The notes: generated by a model not told the origin, from the letters alone. A DNA stretch of 64,000 nucleotides from Oceanobacillus luteolus (GCF_023715655.1 NZ_JAMBON010000011.1:1-64000); one strand, 5' to 3'. Shown: positions 8,048-18,581, numbered from the stretch's first letter. Translations and numbers: made by a program.

Positions 8048-9211
8048 ATGAATAAACGTGTATATTTTCTAATGACCGTCTCTTTTGTTGTCGGAATGGT
8101 TGAACTGCTTATTGGAGGAATATTAGACCTCATTGCTGAAGATTTGAATGTCAGCCTCGGACTAGCCGGCATGTTGATCACTGTCTTTTCCCTTACATTT
8201 GGGATAGCCGCTCCGGTCCTGCTCGTCCTTACTGCTAAAATGGAAAGGAAACGTTTGACATTAATTTCCTTATCCGTCTTTCTGGTCGGTAATATTATCG
8301 CGGCTATAAGCCCGGTTTATAGTGTGCTATTTGTGGGAAGAATCATCTCTGCAATCAGCGGCTCCATTTTAATCATTCTTTGTATCGTTTTAGCAGCCAA
8401 TATTGTCGAACCAAAATATCGTGGTCGGGCAATTGGCGTTGTAAGTATGGGAGTAAGTGCCTCCCTCGTATTAGGCGTACCGATTGGCCTAAGCTTAGGA
8501 AACCTCTTCGGTTGGAGAGCCCCCTTTATATTGATTGTGATTCTAACTGTCATCAGTATGCTCGGTGTTCACTTCTTTATGGAACGTGTACCTCCAAGAC
8601 CTGTAAGTTCCATTAAATCACAAGTCCAGTCACTCAAAAACAACAAAATTCTATTTGCGCATTTGACCATCTTTATGATGATGTCGGGACATGCTGTATT
8701 GTATGCATATTTAACTCCATTTAGTCAAACGACTATGGGGCTGGAAGAGCATATGATCAGTATCGTTTATCTCATTTTCGGGATAGCCGCAGTTTGTGGG
8801 GGAGCATTTGGTGGTACCATGTCAGATAAATTTGGCAGTACCCGCATTATCCCAATTTTCATCATTATCTATGCAGCGATGATTTTTGCAACATCCTATA
8901 GTACTGCTTATCTGCCGTTATTCATGATTGTTCTAGCATTATGGGGGTTGATGAGCTGGTCAGTTACTCCAGCCATGCAAACTTACCTGATGGCTATTGA
9001 TCCAGAAACAGCAGATATGCAGATCAGCATCAGCAATTCTGCTTTACACTTCGGCATCGCTTTCGGTTCCTTTATAGGCGGGGTAACGATAGACCGGTCT
9101 GGAGTTGAAATCAACCCCTTTATCGGCGGGTTATTTGTTGTAATCGCCCTCGCTACGATGTCCATATCTTTGATGCAGAAAGAGAAACAAAAAGAAATTA
9201 ACAGCTACTAG
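8048..9211 (+). CDS. MFS efflux transporter, PbuE/arabinose-efflux type
   Basis: A 387-residue, roughly 12-segment drug:H+ antiporter-family transporter. Length and motifs (VGMVELLIGGIL at the start, TAKMERKRL between segments two and three, RGRAIGVVSMG, a central HAVLYAYLTPF, then GAFGGTMSDKFG) follow B. subtilis PbuE, which exports hypoxanthine and adenine. Substrate here is not proven, and the adenine riboswitch that precedes pbuE in B. subtilis is not visible upstream. Start chosen at the ATG after GAAAGGTG, 12 codons inside the longest open frame. Transcribed alone, divergent from the YisP-like gene. Confidence 0.8.
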   Translation: MNKRVYFLMTVSFVVGMVELLIGGILDLIAEDLNVSLGLAGMLITVFSLTFGIAAPVLLVLTAKMERKRLTLISLSVFLVGNIIAAISPVYSVLFVGRIISAISGSILIILCIVLAANIVEPKYRGRAIGVVSMGVSASLVLGVPIGLSLGNLFGWRAPFILIVILTVISMLGVHFFMERVPPRPVSSIKSQVQSLKNNKILFAHLTIFMMMSGHAVLYAYLTPFSQTTMGLEEHMISIVYLIFGIAAVCGGAFGGTMSDKFGSTRIIPIFIIIYAAMIFATSYSTAYLPLFMIVLALWGLMSWSVTPAMQTYLMAIDPETADMQISISNSALHFGIAFGSFIGGVTIDRSGVEINPFIGGLFVVIALATMSISLMQKEKQKEINSY

Positions 9212-9296
9212 ATGTTAACTATTGTAATTGTTTTTTGTTCATATCTTACCTTATACTGTAAGTAAAATAGAAAACTATAGGAAAAAGGGGTTACGT

Positions 9297-10466
9297 ATGA
9301 ATCAGACAAGTCGATTTATTAAATTTCTTGGTGGAAAAAATCTATTTTTTCTATTTGCATTACTGTCTTTAATTGGTATCACCATTTTTATCTACGACCG
9401 TGTATCATTTGTGTTTTATCCGGTTATCGTCATTGTTTCAACGATAACTCCACCGATAATTCTGGCGTTCATTGCTTTTTATTTGTTAAATCCAGTCGTA
9501 AATCTTTTAGAAAAGATCCGGATCAAACGAATTTGGGGAATCATCATTCTCATCCTTGCCATTGCCGGGATATTAACGGGTGTTGTTCTTCTTACAGCAC
9601 CGTTGATTGAAACTCAAATCCAAGATTTAATTAAAAACTTCCCTAACTACTTAGCTCAGCTTGGAGCTGGTATTACCGAATGGGTTCAAAACTCCTTTCT
9701 CGCTCCTTATTACGAGGAGGGATATAATTGGATTGTCGATAATTTCAGTGATTTGCCTGGAATCATTGGCGGCTACTTATTAAATGCATTTGAAAGTGTG
9801 CAAAATATCGCATCTACAGTTACGAATATCGTGGTAGCCATCGTAACATTTCCTATTATTCTCTTTTTCCTATTAAAGGACGGTACAAGATTTAAAGAAT
9901 ACTTCCTTACTCTTTTACCACCTGCATTTCGTAAAGATGCAAATCAAATTCTGGATAATATGGATACGCAAGTCGGTTCTTATATCCAAGGACAGATTAT
10001 TGTTGCGTCATGTATTGGGCTCCTCCTATATATCGGATATTTAATTATCGGGATGCCATATGCGTTGACTCTAGCGATTATCGCCGCAGTCACTTCCGTT
10101 GTACCATACCTCGGACCAATGATAGCCATTCTGCCGGCGATCATCATTTCTATTGTAGATTCGCCGATCATGCTACTCAAATTGGCAATTGTTTGGATGG
10201 CTGTGCAATTCCTTGAGGGTAACTTTGTTTCACCAAATGTCATGGGACGCACAATGCAGGTTCATCCACTCACGATTATCATTGTCTTACTTGTAGCAGG
10301 AAATCTATTTGGTATCATCGGAGTAATTTTAGGTATTCCTGGTTATGCGATTTTGAAAGTGCTGGTGCAATATTTATTCTATAAGTTTAAACAAAGGTAC
10401 AATAAATATTTTGGTGAATCCCATGGTTTTTATCCAGCCGTTGAAGATGAAACAGAAAACAAATAG
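9297..10466 (+). CDS. AI-2E family transporter (PerM/UPF0118)
   Basis: A 389-residue integral membrane protein with an N-terminal pair of hydrophobic segments (about 12-75), a third near 80-100, a soluble loop, and a C-terminal block of helices including the PYLGPMIAILPA and EGNFVSPNVMGR motifs characteristic of the family. Members include the disputed AI-2 exporter TqsA and Na+/H+ antiporters of halophilic bacilli, so the substrate is open. The start is the ATG after AAAAAGGGG. The ogt gene follows 13 nt later, and its ribosome site overlaps the end of this frame, so the two are cotranscribed. Confidence 0.85.
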   Translation: MNQTSRFIKFLGGKNLFFLFALLSLIGITIFIYDRVSFVFYPVIVIVSTITPPIILAFIAFYLLNPVVNLLEKIRIKRIWGIIILILAIAGILTGVVLLTAPLIETQIQDLIKNFPNYLAQLGAGITEWVQNSFLAPYYEEGYNWIVDNFSDLPGIIGGYLLNAFESVQNIASTVTNIVVAIVTFPIILFFLLKDGTRFKEYFLTLLPPAFRKDANQILDNMDTQVGSYIQGQIIVASCIGLLLYIGYLIIGMPYALTLAIIAAVTSVVPYLGPMIAILPAIIISIVDSPIMLLKLAIVWMAVQFLEGNFVSPNVMGRTMQVHPLTIIIVLLVAGNLFGIIGVILGIPGYAILKVLVQYLFYKFKQRYNKYFGESHGFYPAVEDETENK

Positions 10467-10479
10467 GAGTTGTTTTGAT

Positions 10480-11013
10480 ATGGGAAACGGAAGAATTGTC
10501 TATTATGACAGTTTTGAGCGGGATGATAAAAGGATGATTTTAGCTGCTACGGAAAAGGGCTTATGCTGGGCCGGCGGATTCAATGAAGACGAACAGCAGA
10601 TGCAATCTTGGCTGCTAAAGCAGGAACCGCATCGCACATTTCAAAAAGATGAACAAAAACTTCGGATATATATAGAAGCTATGGAAAGATACTTTTCAGG
10701 AGATCTCCGTACGTTCGACATCCCTCTTGACCTCAGAGGGACACCCTTTCAACTTGCGGTATGGAAAGTTTTACAGCATATACCTTACGGTGAAACAAGA
10801 ACCTACTCGGACATCGCCAATGACATCGGTAATCCGCAAAGCGTTAGAGCTGTTGGAACAGCAATTGGAAGAAATCCAGTGCTCATCGCTATTCCATGCC
10901 ATCGAGTCATCCAGAAGAATGGTGCGCTTGGAGGCTTCCGGGCAGGTCTTTCATTAAAAGAATTTCTTCTCCAATTGGAGAGTGAAAAATCCCAAACCAA
11001 AATTCCCCTTTAA
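10480..11013 (+). CDS. ogt: methylated-DNA--protein-cysteine methyltransferase
   Basis: A DNA repair suicide enzyme of 177 residues that takes the alkyl group from O6-alkylguanine onto its own cysteine. The active site IPCHRV is intact (Cys in IAIPCHRVIQ), preceded by the DNA-binding helix YGETRTYSDIA with the GNPQSVRAVGTA arginine-finger region. The N-terminal domain is short and there is no Ada-type regulatory domain. The start is the ATG after ATAGGAG; the frame is open 23 codons upstream into the AI-2E gene. A terminator follows directly. Confidence 0.92.
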   Translation: MGNGRIVYYDSFERDDKRMILAATEKGLCWAGGFNEDEQQMQSWLLKQEPHRTFQKDEQKLRIYIEAMERYFSGDLRTFDIPLDLRGTPFQLAVWKVLQHIPYGETRTYSDIANDIGNPQSVRAVGTAIGRNPVLIAIPCHRVIQKNGALGGFRAGLSLKEFLLQLESEKSQTKIPL

Positions 11014-11023
11014 TACAACAAAC

Positions 11024-11063
11024 GAAAGCAGGTTCCCATACCGAGGTTGGGCCTGCTTTTTTT
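11024..11063. terminator. terminator after ogt
   Basis: Outer stem AAAGCAGG/CCTGCTTT followed by TTTTTTT on the plus strand. It also closes the convergent small gene on the minus strand. Confidence 0.8.
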
Positions 11064-11215
11064 CAAAAATATTTTTTCCTGAATAAGAGGACTACACCCA
11101 ACCCTAACATTAAACCAAGAAACCCAAATAATTCTACCCGATCAAATAACATGCCGATGAGCAAACCAAGAATTAATAAAATGAAAAAAATGCTGCCGAT
11201 AATCTCATTTCGCAT
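11063..11215 (-). CDS. small membrane protein, 50 residues
   Basis: An unrecognised short gene supported by a strong ribosome binding site (AAAGGGGGAG, 5-nt spacing to ATG) and by composition. The product has two hydrophobic segments (about residues 5-22 and 28-44) joined by a short polar turn with DRVE, and a positively charged end (RKKYF). This is a typical small two-helix membrane hairpin. It stands alone between the ogt terminator and the hom promoter region. No function is proposed. Confidence 0.7.
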   Translation of the reverse strand: MRNEIIGSIFFILLILGLLIGMLFDRVELFGFLGLMLGLGVVLLFRKKYF

Positions 11216-11291
11216 AAAACTCCCCCTTTACCGTACGGGCTACTATATGATATTAATAGAAATTTAAATATGTTATTCATTTTTAAAAAAA

Positions 11292-11304
11292 GTAAGCGCT
11301 TAAC
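11292..11304. promoter_or_regulatory. possible CcpA (cre-like) site upstream of hom
   Basis: GTAAGCGCTTAAC is a near-palindrome resembling the catabolite-responsive element, about 110 bp before hom. The flanking bases deviate from the TGWAANCGNTNWCA consensus, so it is weak. No amino-acid riboswitch or T-box is visible in the hom leader. Confidence 0.3.
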
Positions 11305-11410
11305 ATAATAATACTAGTCATTAGGATATTGATATCATTTGCTTTTCATGTTTAAATTGATTAAATATATAAAATAATACTGCAATACTCTGCAGTGATG
11401 AGGTGATGAG

Positions 11411-12712
11411 ATGGTAAAAAAAGTATCAATCGGTTTATTAGGCCTAGGAGTAGTCGGATCAGGTGTGGTCCATATCATTAATAACCACCAAGAGAAGCTA
11501 AAACACCAACTTGGAGTACCAATCGAAGTAAAACGCGTTCTCGTCCGTAACTTGGAAAAAGCCCGCGAAGTGGATGTAAATCCTGCTTTGTTAACTTCAA
11601 ATCCTGATGATGTATTGAATGATCCTGACATTAATGTTGTCATCGAAGTAATGGGTGGAGTGGATATTACTAAGGAATATATTTTACAAGCATTCTCCGC
11701 AGGGAAACATGTGGTTTCTGCAAATAAAGATTTAGTCGCGTTACATGGACCTGAACTTCATGCAGCAGCTGAAAAGAATAAATGCGACTTTTACTATGAA
11801 GCTAGTGTTGCAGGAGGTATTCCTATTTTAAGAGGGATTACGGACGGCTTAGCCTCTGATCGTATTGAAAGAGTCATGGGAATTGTCAATGGAACGACAA
11901 ATTACATATTAACAAAGATGGCAGAAGAAGGTACAAGTTATGGGGATGCTTTAAAACAGGCACAGGAATTAGGCTTTGCAGAAGCTGATCCGACTGCGGA
12001 TGTGGAAGGATTGGATGCGGCACGGAAAATGGCAATCCTGGGACGTCTCGCTTTTTCTACTCCGGTTGACCTTAAAGATGTTACTGTTACTGGAATCTCT
12101 CAAGTTTCTACCGAGGATATTAAAAATGGCAGTGAACTCGGCTATACGATGAAACTCATTGGATATGCCGATTTTGAAGATGGGCAATTGGAGGTTCATG
12201 TCATGCCGACATTTTTATCCAATGATCACCCGCTAGCTTCCGTAAAAAATGAATACAATGCGGTATATGTATATGGTAAAGCCGTCGGTGAAACTATGTT
12301 CTATGGACCAGGAGCAGGGAGTCTCCCAACGGCTACAGCTATCGTTTCCGACTTGGTAAATGTCGTTAAAAATATCCGTCTTGGAGTAACCGGCGAACAG
12401 GTTGTCAAAAACTATCATAACAAAGCTTTAAAAACACCGAGTGAACGTTTTTCGCAATATTACTTACGCTTAAACGTAAAAGATGAGGCTGGAGTTTTCT
12501 CGCAATTATCTAAAATTTTCCATGAGCAAGAAATTAGTTTAAAACGGATTATCCAGCGACCTAATAAAAAGGAAAAATCAGCAGAGATTATTGTCATCAC
12601 ACATCAGACATCAGAAGAAAACTTTACAAAATTACTAGATAAGGTTCAGAATTTACCTGTCTTAAAGGAAATTTCGAGTTATTATCGCGTTGAAGGAGAT
12701 GGAGTCGAATGA
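11411..12712 (+). CDS. hom: homoserine dehydrogenase
   Basis: NAD(P)-dependent reduction of aspartate semialdehyde to homoserine, the branch point to threonine and methionine. The 433-residue product has an N-terminal Rossmann fold ([12 protein letters not shown]), the substrate-domain motifs [27 protein letters not shown] and [14 protein letters not shown], and a C-terminal ACT domain (about 350-425) for allosteric control by threonine. Length equals the B. subtilis enzyme. First gene of hom-thrC-thrB; its TGA overlaps the thrC ATG. Confidence 0.97.
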   Translation: MVKKVSIGLLGLGVVGSGVVHIINNHQEKLKHQLGVPIEVKRVLVRNLEKAREVDVNPALLTSNPDDVLNDPDINVVIEVMGGVDITKEYILQAFSAGKHVVSANKDLVALHGPELHAAAEKNKCDFYYEASVAGGIPILRGITDGLASDRIERVMGIVNGTTNYILTKMAEEGTSYGDALKQAQELGFAEADPTADVEGLDAARKMAILGRLAFSTPVDLKDVTVTGISQVSTEDIKNGSELGYTMKLIGYADFEDGQLEVHVMPTFLSNDHPLASVKNEYNAVYVYGKAVGETMFYGPGAGSLPTATAIVSDLVNVVKNIRLGVTGEQVVKNYHNKALKTPSERFSQYYLRLNVKDEAGVFSQLSKIFHEQEISLKRIIQRPNKKEKSAEIIVITHQTSEENFTKLLDKVQNLPVLKEISSYYRVEGDGVE

Positions 12713-13773
12713 CTTGGCAAGGATTGCTCAAACAATACAGTGACTATTTACCAGTCACAGAGAACACACCTAATATTTCATTAAACGAGGGAAATACACC
12801 TCTCCTTCATTTCCCAACTTTGTCTAAGGAGTTAGGAATTGAATTGTATGGAAAGATTGAAGGAGCGAATCCAACTGGTTCCTTTAAAGATCGCGGAATG
12901 GTTATGGCTGTAGCAAAAGCAAAAGAAGCAGGCAGCAGGTCCGTGATTTGCGCATCTACTGGTAATACATCAGCAGCTGCTGCAGCTTATGCAGCTCGTG
13001 CAGGGATGCGTGCAATCATTGTTATTCCTAAGGGTAAAGTGGCACTCGGAAAATTAGCTCAAGCCGTTATATATGGTGCAGAAATCATTGAAATTGATGG
13101 AAATTTTGATGAGGCATTAAGTATGGTTCGGGAAATCAGTGAAACAACACCGGTTACCCTTGTAAACTCAGTAAACCCTTACCGTATAGAAGGTCAAAAA
13201 ACAGCTGCTTTTGAAATTTGCGATGCTTTAGGAAGTGCACCTGATATTCTAGCTATTCCAGTCGGTAACGCCGGAAATATCAGTGCCTATTGGAAAGGCT
13301 TTAAAGAGTACAATGAAGAAAAACAAACAGGCCTGCCGAAAATGTTTGGTTTTGAGGCTGAAGGCGCTGCGGCTATTACAAAGGATGAAATCATTACACA
13401 ACCAGAAACAATTGCAACAGCAATTCGGATTGGTAACCCAGCTAGTTGGGCACTGGCTACAGCAGCCCGCGATGAGTCCAATGGGATGATAACATCTGTT
13501 AGTGACGAAGAGATTTTATCTGCGTTCAAACATCTCCCTAAGTCAGAGGGTGTTTTCGCAGAACCAGGTTCCAACGCTTCCATTGCTGGCGTTATTCAAC
13601 AATGTAAAGCAGGGAATATTCCACAAGGAAGTAAGGTCGTTGCGGTTCTGACCGGCAACGGATTGAAGGACCCGCAAACCGTCCAGGATAATCAAGAGAT
13701 TGAGACTGTTTCCCTGCCTAATGATGCAACAGCAATTAAAAACTATATCGAAGAGTTGACTAACAATGACTAG
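12709..13773 (+). CDS. thrC: threonine synthase
   Basis: PLP-dependent conversion of O-phosphohomoserine to threonine. The 354-residue product has the PLP-lysine motif [10 protein letters not shown], the [18 protein letters not shown] segment and a phosphate-binding VGNAGNIS loop, and ends with the usual [10 protein letters not shown]. It overlaps hom by 4 nt (ATGA) and thrB by 8 nt, so the three genes are translationally coupled. It is the shorter Bacillus-type enzyme of about 350 residues. Confidence 0.97.
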   Translation: MTWQGLLKQYSDYLPVTENTPNISLNEGNTPLLHFPTLSKELGIELYGKIEGANPTGSFKDRGMVMAVAKAKEAGSRSVICASTGNTSAAAAAYAARAGMRAIIVIPKGKVALGKLAQAVIYGAEIIEIDGNFDEALSMVREISETTPVTLVNSVNPYRIEGQKTAAFEICDALGSAPDILAIPVGNAGNISAYWKGFKEYNEEKQTGLPKMFGFEAEGAAAITKDEIITQPETIATAIRIGNPASWALATAARDESNGMITSVSDEEILSAFKHLPKSEGVFAEPGSNASIAGVIQQCKAGNIPQGSKVVAVLTGNGLKDPQTVQDNQEIETVSLPNDATAIKNYIEELTNND

Positions 13774-14653
13774 TTTTATGATTCGTGTCCCAGCCAGTTC
13801 CGCCAATATTGGACCTGGTTTTGACTCTCTAGGTTTGGCGGTCAATTTATACTTGACATTGGAAGTTACGAAGCAGGACAAATGGGAGTTTATCTCCCCA
13901 AGTTTTGCTCCTGGTACTCCCTTTGAAGAGCATTTCATATACAAAATTGCGAAACAAGTGGCTGATCAGCATGGGAAAACCCTCTCCCCCTGTCTCGTTA
14001 AGGAAACAACAAGTGTACCACTTGCCAGGGGGCTGGGCAGCAGTGCGGCTGCGATTATTGCTGGAATAGAAATTGCCGACCAATTAGGAGAGTTAAAATT
14101 AACATCTGAAGAGAAATTAGGATACGCTACAGCAATAGAAGGCCATCCAGATAATGTCGCCCCTGCTTTGCTAGGAGGACTTATCGTTTCGACTTATGTA
14201 GATAATGAAGTGGATTGGTTAAAAATCTCGGATTTAGATTTGGAACTTGTCGCTTATATTCCGAAAGTTGAGTTGAAAACAGAGGCTGCAAGGAATGTCT
14301 TGCCTGAACAATACCTTAACCATGATGCAGCCCTGGCAAGTGGAATCAGCAATTTAACCATCGCAGCACTTTTACAAGGCAATTATGGACTAGCCGGTAA
14401 GATGATGGAAAAGGATCTATTCCATGAACCATATAGAAAATCTCTTATTCCAAATTATGATTTGATTAAACGTCAGGCAAAAGAACATGGTGCATATGGG
14501 TCGGTTATCAGCGGAGCCGGACCAACGATGGTATCGTTCGTCCCCAATGGAAAAAGTGAACATCTAGTCCAGCAGTTCAAAGATGTTTTACCAGATTATC
14601 AAGTAATCCCTTTAAAGATGGACGCTGACGGATTAAAGGTTGAGCAGATATAG
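13766..14653 (+). CDS. thrB: homoserine kinase
   Basis: GHMP-family kinase that phosphorylates homoserine using ATP. In 295 residues it has the N-terminal [19 protein letters not shown] motif, the glycine-rich ATP loop [12 protein letters not shown], the substrate motif [11 protein letters not shown] and the C-terminal [10 protein letters not shown]. The start ATG lies 8 nt inside thrC; an ATG four codons later is possible. Last gene of the threonine operon, closed by a strong terminator. Confidence 0.96.
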   Translation: MTSFMIRVPASSANIGPGFDSLGLAVNLYLTLEVTKQDKWEFISPSFAPGTPFEEHFIYKIAKQVADQHGKTLSPCLVKETTSVPLARGLGSSAAAIIAGIEIADQLGELKLTSEEKLGYATAIEGHPDNVAPALLGGLIVSTYVDNEVDWLKISDLDLELVAYIPKVELKTEAARNVLPEQYLNHDAALASGISNLTIAALLQGNYGLAGKMMEKDLFHEPYRKSLIPNYDLIKRQAKEHGAYGSVISGAGPTMVSFVPNGKSEHLVQQFKDVLPDYQVIPLKMDADGLKVEQI

Positions 14654-14686
14654 TTCATTCGGAACTCATCATGAATTTTGGACAGT

Positions 14687-14726
14687 AAAAAACACCCTAC
14701 ATGAACATTTTCATGTAGGGTGTTTT
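14687..14726. terminator. bidirectional terminator between thrB and argF
   Basis: A 16-bp near-perfect stem (AAAACACCCTACATGA and its complement) with A-tracts and T-tracts at its base. It serves both convergent genes. Confidence 0.9.
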
Positions 14727-14733
14727 GCTATCG

Positions 14734-15699
14734 TTAACTCATCAACGCTGTCAAAAGCGCCTTCTGTGCATGCAGACGATTCTCCGCTTGTTGGAATACG
14801 ACAGAATGTTTTCCTTCCAAGACACTTTCTGTCACTTCTTCTCCACGGTGTGCGGGGAGACAGTGTAGGAAAGTGACGTCAGATTTCGCCTTAGCCAATA
14901 GTTCGTCATTCACTTGATATTCAGCAAAAATTGCTTTCCGTACTTCCTGCTCCTCTTCTTGCCCCATGCTCGCCCATACATCCGTATAGATGAAATCAGC
15001 ATTCTGTACTGCTTCCGCTGCATCCGTCGTGACAGAAATTATCGCACCTGTTTCTTTGGCAATGTCTTGCGCCTTGTTAGTGACTTTTTCATCTGGTAAA
15101 TATTTCTCAGGAGCTGCCACTACCATTTCCATACCTGTCTTCGCAGCACCAATCATTAATGAATGGGCCATATTGTTTCCGTCTCCGATATAGACAAGCT
15201 TTTGCCCTTTTAATGTACCTTTGATTTCAAGAATCGTTTGTAAGTCTGCTAGTACCTGACATGGGTGATGAAGATCCGTTAGTCCATTAATGACTGGGAT
15301 GGAAGCATATTTCGCAAGTTCTTCCACGCTATCATGTGAAAATGTCCGAATCATGATGCCGTCCAAATATCCGGATAATACACGTGCGGTATCTGCTATG
15401 GTTTCACCACGTCCAAGTTGGATATCCCTTGAGCTCAAAAAGATTGCCTGGCCGCCTAATTGCATCATCCCCGCTTCAAACGAGACACGGGTTCTTGTGG
15501 AAGATTTCTCGAAAATCATTCCAAGGATCTTTCCTTTCAGCGGTTCAAATGCAATTCCCTTTTTACGTTGTTCTTTTATATAATAAGCAAGTTCCAGTAA
15601 ATAATTAATTTCGTCTGGAGTATAATCTTCAAGGCTTAATAAATCTCTTCCAAAGAAACCATCGTTGTTAATTTTCATATCCTTCGCCACAGATAGCAT
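14734..15699 (-). CDS. argF: ornithine carbamoyltransferase
   Basis: Makes citrulline from ornithine and carbamoyl phosphate. The 321-residue product has the carbamoyl-phosphate loop FEKSSTRTR, the LHHPCQ motif, the ornithine loop and [13 protein letters not shown] with the catalytic Cys. It stands outside any arginine cluster: neighbours are threonine genes and a flavoprotein. Start ATG lies behind GGGAGG. Whether it works in biosynthesis (argF) or deiminase catabolism (arcB) cannot be told from sequence alone, but absence of arcA/arcC beside it favours biosynthesis. Confidence 0.95.
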   Translation of the reverse strand: MLSVAKDMKINNDGFFGRDLLSLEDYTPDEINYLLELAYYIKEQRKKGIAFEPLKGKILGMIFEKSSTRTRVSFEAGMMQLGGQAIFLSSRDIQLGRGETIADTARVLSGYLDGIMIRTFSHDSVEELAKYASIPVINGLTDLHHPCQVLADLQTILEIKGTLKGQKLVYIGDGNNMAHSLMIGAAKTGMEMVVAAPEKYLPDEKVTNKAQDIAKETGAIISVTTDAAEAVQNADFIYTDVWASMGQEEEQEVRKAIFAEYQVNDELLAKAKSDVTFLHCLPAHRGEEVTESVLEGKHSVVFQQAENRLHAQKALLTALMS

Positions 15700-15738
15700 A
15701 AATTAAATTCCTCCCAGTAATCTTTGTTTTGTATTATT

Positions 15739-15765
15739 ATGCAATAAATTTTATAAACATGCAAT
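15739..15765 (-). promoter_or_regulatory. possible ArgR/AhrC operator of argF
   Basis: ATGCAAT occurs twice at 20-bp spacing in the AT-rich stretch 40-65 bp upstream of argF. This resembles a pair of degenerate ARG boxes, but the match to the CATGAATAAAAATKCAAK consensus is partial. Confidence 0.3.
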
Positions 15766-15910
15766 ATTTTTCTTCAAACATTTAAAATAAATTTACACCT
15801 AAAGAATAAAGGTAAAGACTATTTAATGATTTACCCTAATATTGCAGAAATATGCTGTCCGTTTAAAAAGTCAAAAACAGGTAATAGTTTTTATGAAAGG
15901 AGACGATCGT

Positions 15911-17287
15911 ATGAAACATTATGACTATATCATCATCGGCTTCGGCAAAGGGGGAAAAACACTTGCCGCTGATCTTGCAGCAAAAGGAAAAAACGTAGCT
16001 ATGGTGGAGCAATCAGCCGAAATGTATGGAGGAACTTGTATTAATATCGCTTGTATTCCAACAAAAATACTTATTCATCATGGAAAGAAAGAAGAAGACC
16101 TGAAGGAAGATAAACAAAATTTCTATAGAAGTTCTATTGAGGATAAAAATAAAGTGACAGCTGCATTAAGAGAGAAAAACTACAACAATCTGGCTGACCA
16201 AGAAACGGTGATGGTCTATACTGCCAAAGCTAGCTTTATTTCTGACAAGCAAGTTCATTTGGAATCTGAAACAGAATCCCTTGACCTCACCGCAGATTAC
16301 TTTATCATCAATACTGGTTCCCAACCAAATATTCCACCCATTACAGGATTAAATGAAACAAATCACGTCTATACCTCAACCGAATTACAACAAGTATCCG
16401 AGCTTCCGGAAGAGTTGCTTATTGCTGGTGGCGGCTATATTGGCCTTGAATTTGCATCGATGTATGCCAATTTCGGTTCAAATGTGACTGTAATCGATAG
16501 CTCCACGGAATTCATGCCACAGGAAGATAGAGATATTGCAGAAGAAATTAAAAAGACACTACAAGCGAAAAATATCTCTTTCCTACAAGGTTGTAAATTG
16601 ACCGCTGTATCAAATCATTCAGATGGAATTAAAGCCATTGTTGAGAATGAAGCAGGTGAAAAAGCAGAAGAGACAGCATCTGCCCTCCTTCTTGCAACCG
16701 GTAGAAAGCCGAATACAGAAGGTCTCAATTTAAACAAAGCAGGTGTAGAGATTGATAATAAAGGAGCTGTCATTGTTGATGATTACCTTAGAACCTCACA
16801 GAAACATATTTGGGCAATCGGAGATGTAAACGGCGGACCACAATTCACTTATATTTCACTTGATGATTATCGGATTATCAGGGACCAACTAATAAGCGAA
16901 GGGACCTACTCGTTAGCCTACCGAAAAAATGTCCCTTACAGTGTATTCCTTGATCCAGTGCTGTCTCATGTTGGTTTAAATGAAAAGAAAGCAAAGGAAA
17001 AAAATATAGATTATGTAGTGGCTAGCATGCCAGCTGCAAACATTCCTTATACAAAAATCAATAAACAATCAACAGGTTTATTAAAAGCATTAGTTGATCC
17101 CGAAACGAAAGAAATCCTTGGCTGCACTCTATTTTGTGCAGAATCTAGTGAAATCATTAATACTGTCCGTCTAGCAATGGAAGCAAAGCTATCATATACA
17201 GCTTTACGAGATAATATTTTCACCCATCCGACGATGAGTGAGGGACTGAATGATTTATTCAAGAAGATTGATGCTAAAATTTCTTAG
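15911..17287 (+). CDS. FAD-dependent disulfide reductase, RclA/Har type
   Basis: A 458-residue member of the dihydrolipoamide dehydrogenase/mercuric reductase superfamily. Visible are the FAD fold (DYIIIGFGKGGKTLA), the redox motif GGTCINIACIPTK with two Cys separated by four residues, an NAD(P) fold (LLIAGGGYIGLEFA), the second FAD motif (IWAIGDVNGGPQFT) and the dimer-interface HP-T motif near the C-terminus. Spacing and length match the RclA group, whose studied members reduce hypothiocyanous acid. It has no MerA heavy-metal domain. Start is the ATG after AAAGGAGA. Monocistronic. Confidence 0.82.
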   Translation: MKHYDYIIIGFGKGGKTLAADLAAKGKNVAMVEQSAEMYGGTCINIACIPTKILIHHGKKEEDLKEDKQNFYRSSIEDKNKVTAALREKNYNNLADQETVMVYTAKASFISDKQVHLESETESLDLTADYFIINTGSQPNIPPITGLNETNHVYTSTELQQVSELPEELLIAGGGYIGLEFASMYANFGSNVTVIDSSTEFMPQEDRDIAEEIKKTLQAKNISFLQGCKLTAVSNHSDGIKAIVENEAGEKAEETASALLLATGRKPNTEGLNLNKAGVEIDNKGAVIVDDYLRTSQKHIWAIGDVNGGPQFTYISLDDYRIIRDQLISEGTYSLAYRKNVPYSVFLDPVLSHVGLNEKKAKEKNIDYVVASMPAANIPYTKINKQSTGLLKALVDPETKEILGCTLFCAESSEIINTVRLAMEAKLSYTALRDNIFTHPTMSEGLNDLFKKIDAKIS

Positions 17288-17288
17288 A

Positions 17289-17324
17289 AGACAGTGCAGC
17301 TGAATAATCCAAGCTGCACTGTCT
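17289..17324. terminator. intrinsic terminator
   Basis: A 13-bp perfect stem (AGACAGTGCAGCT and its complement) lies right after the flavoprotein gene, followed by TTTGTTT. Confidence 0.85.
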
Positions 17325-17428
17325 TTGTTTCTGTTTCCTTTCCATACATACAGTACTTGCACGCCAAGCAAACAAGTCGCATAATAGGTTCATAACGGAA
17401 ATACATACTTTGAAACGGAGAACGTCGA

Positions 17429-18547
17429 ATGAATGAAATAATCATATATATTGTTGTTTTCTTCTTTATCATCGGTGCAATTGATAAAATCATAGGCAAT
17501 CGTTTTGGTTTTGGTGAGCGTTTTATGGATGGATTGATGACTATGGGTTCGCTTGCCGTTGTCATGATTGGAATCATTTCTTTAGCACCGGTCATTGCTG
17601 AAATACTACTACCAATCATTACACCAATTTACGGTCTGGTGGGAGCAGATCCTGCAATATTTGCCAATACTATACTTGCAATTGACATGGGGGGTTATGC
17701 ACTGGCCGAAACGATGGCTCTCAATCCTGAAGCCGGACTCTTTGCATGGGTATTCCTCGGAACATCGATTGGAGTTACAATCGTTTTTATTCTACCAGTT
17801 TCATTAGGCATCATTGAAAAAGAAGATCGTCATTTCTTAGCGCAAGGAATTCTTATTGGTATCGTAACCATACCACTTAGTACGTTCATTGGTGGACTAG
17901 TAGCTGGCTTCGAAATGGAGATGTTGATTAGGAATCTAATACCGACTATTCTTATTTCTCTATTGATTGTGGTTGGGCTATGGAAAATACCAGTTATGAT
18001 GGTTCGGGGCTTTTCCATCTTCGGAAAATTCATCGAGGCCCTCGCGATTATAGGACTAATTGCAATAGTGATGGAAACATTGACAGGGATTGTTATTATA
18101 CCCGGCCTCGCCCCGTTATCTGAAGGTATTCAAATTGTCGGTACGATTGCAATCTTTTTAGCCGGAGCCTTCCCAATGGTACTCTTTATTTCAAAGACTT
18201 TTAAAAAGCCTTTGAGGATACTCGGTTCCATGCTTGGCATCAATCAAACGGCAACTGCAGGATTAATTGCAACCCTTGCCCATATTATTCCCATGCTGGC
18301 ACTGTTAAAAGAAATGGACACACGTGGCAAAGTAATTAATATTGCCTTCAGCGTGAGCGCTGGATTCGTATTCGGTGGCCATTTAGGATTTGTCGCGGGA
18401 ATCGAACCAGGAATGGTGTTCCCGATGATTGTCAGTAAATTATTCGGCGGAATCAGTGCAGTCATTCTAGCGGTCATTATTTTAAATCAGCAACAGAAGC
18501 GGAAGCAACCGTATAGCGAAGTACAAACTACGCTTCCTAGGTCGTAA
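17429..18547 (+). CDS. eutH: ethanolamine permease EutH
   Basis: A 372-residue integral membrane protein with about ten hydrophobic segments. EutH hallmarks are present: the start segment ending GAIDKIIGNRFG, FGERFMDGLMTMG, the buried DMGGYALAETMA motif, and FGGHLGFVAG near the end. It moves ethanolamine into the cell. No lyase, microcompartment or eut regulator gene lies in the window, so it is either a stand-alone transporter or serves a distant eut locus. The start follows CGGAG. It has its own terminator. Confidence 0.93.
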   Translation: MNEIIIYIVVFFFIIGAIDKIIGNRFGFGERFMDGLMTMGSLAVVMIGIISLAPVIAEILLPIITPIYGLVGADPAIFANTILAIDMGGYALAETMALNPEAGLFAWVFLGTSIGVTIVFILPVSLGIIEKEDRHFLAQGILIGIVTIPLSTFIGGLVAGFEMEMLIRNLIPTILISLLIVVGLWKIPVMMVRGFSIFGKFIEALAIIGLIAIVMETLTGIVIIPGLAPLSEGIQIVGTIAIFLAGAFPMVLFISKTFKKPLRILGSMLGINQTATAGLIATLAHIIPMLALLKEMDTRGKVINIAFSVSAGFVFGGHLGFVAGIEPGMVFPMIVSKLFGGISAVILAVIILNQQQKRKQPYSEVQTTLPRS

Positions 18548-18581
18548 AAAATACCTCCAATACTTTAATAATGATCTACTC

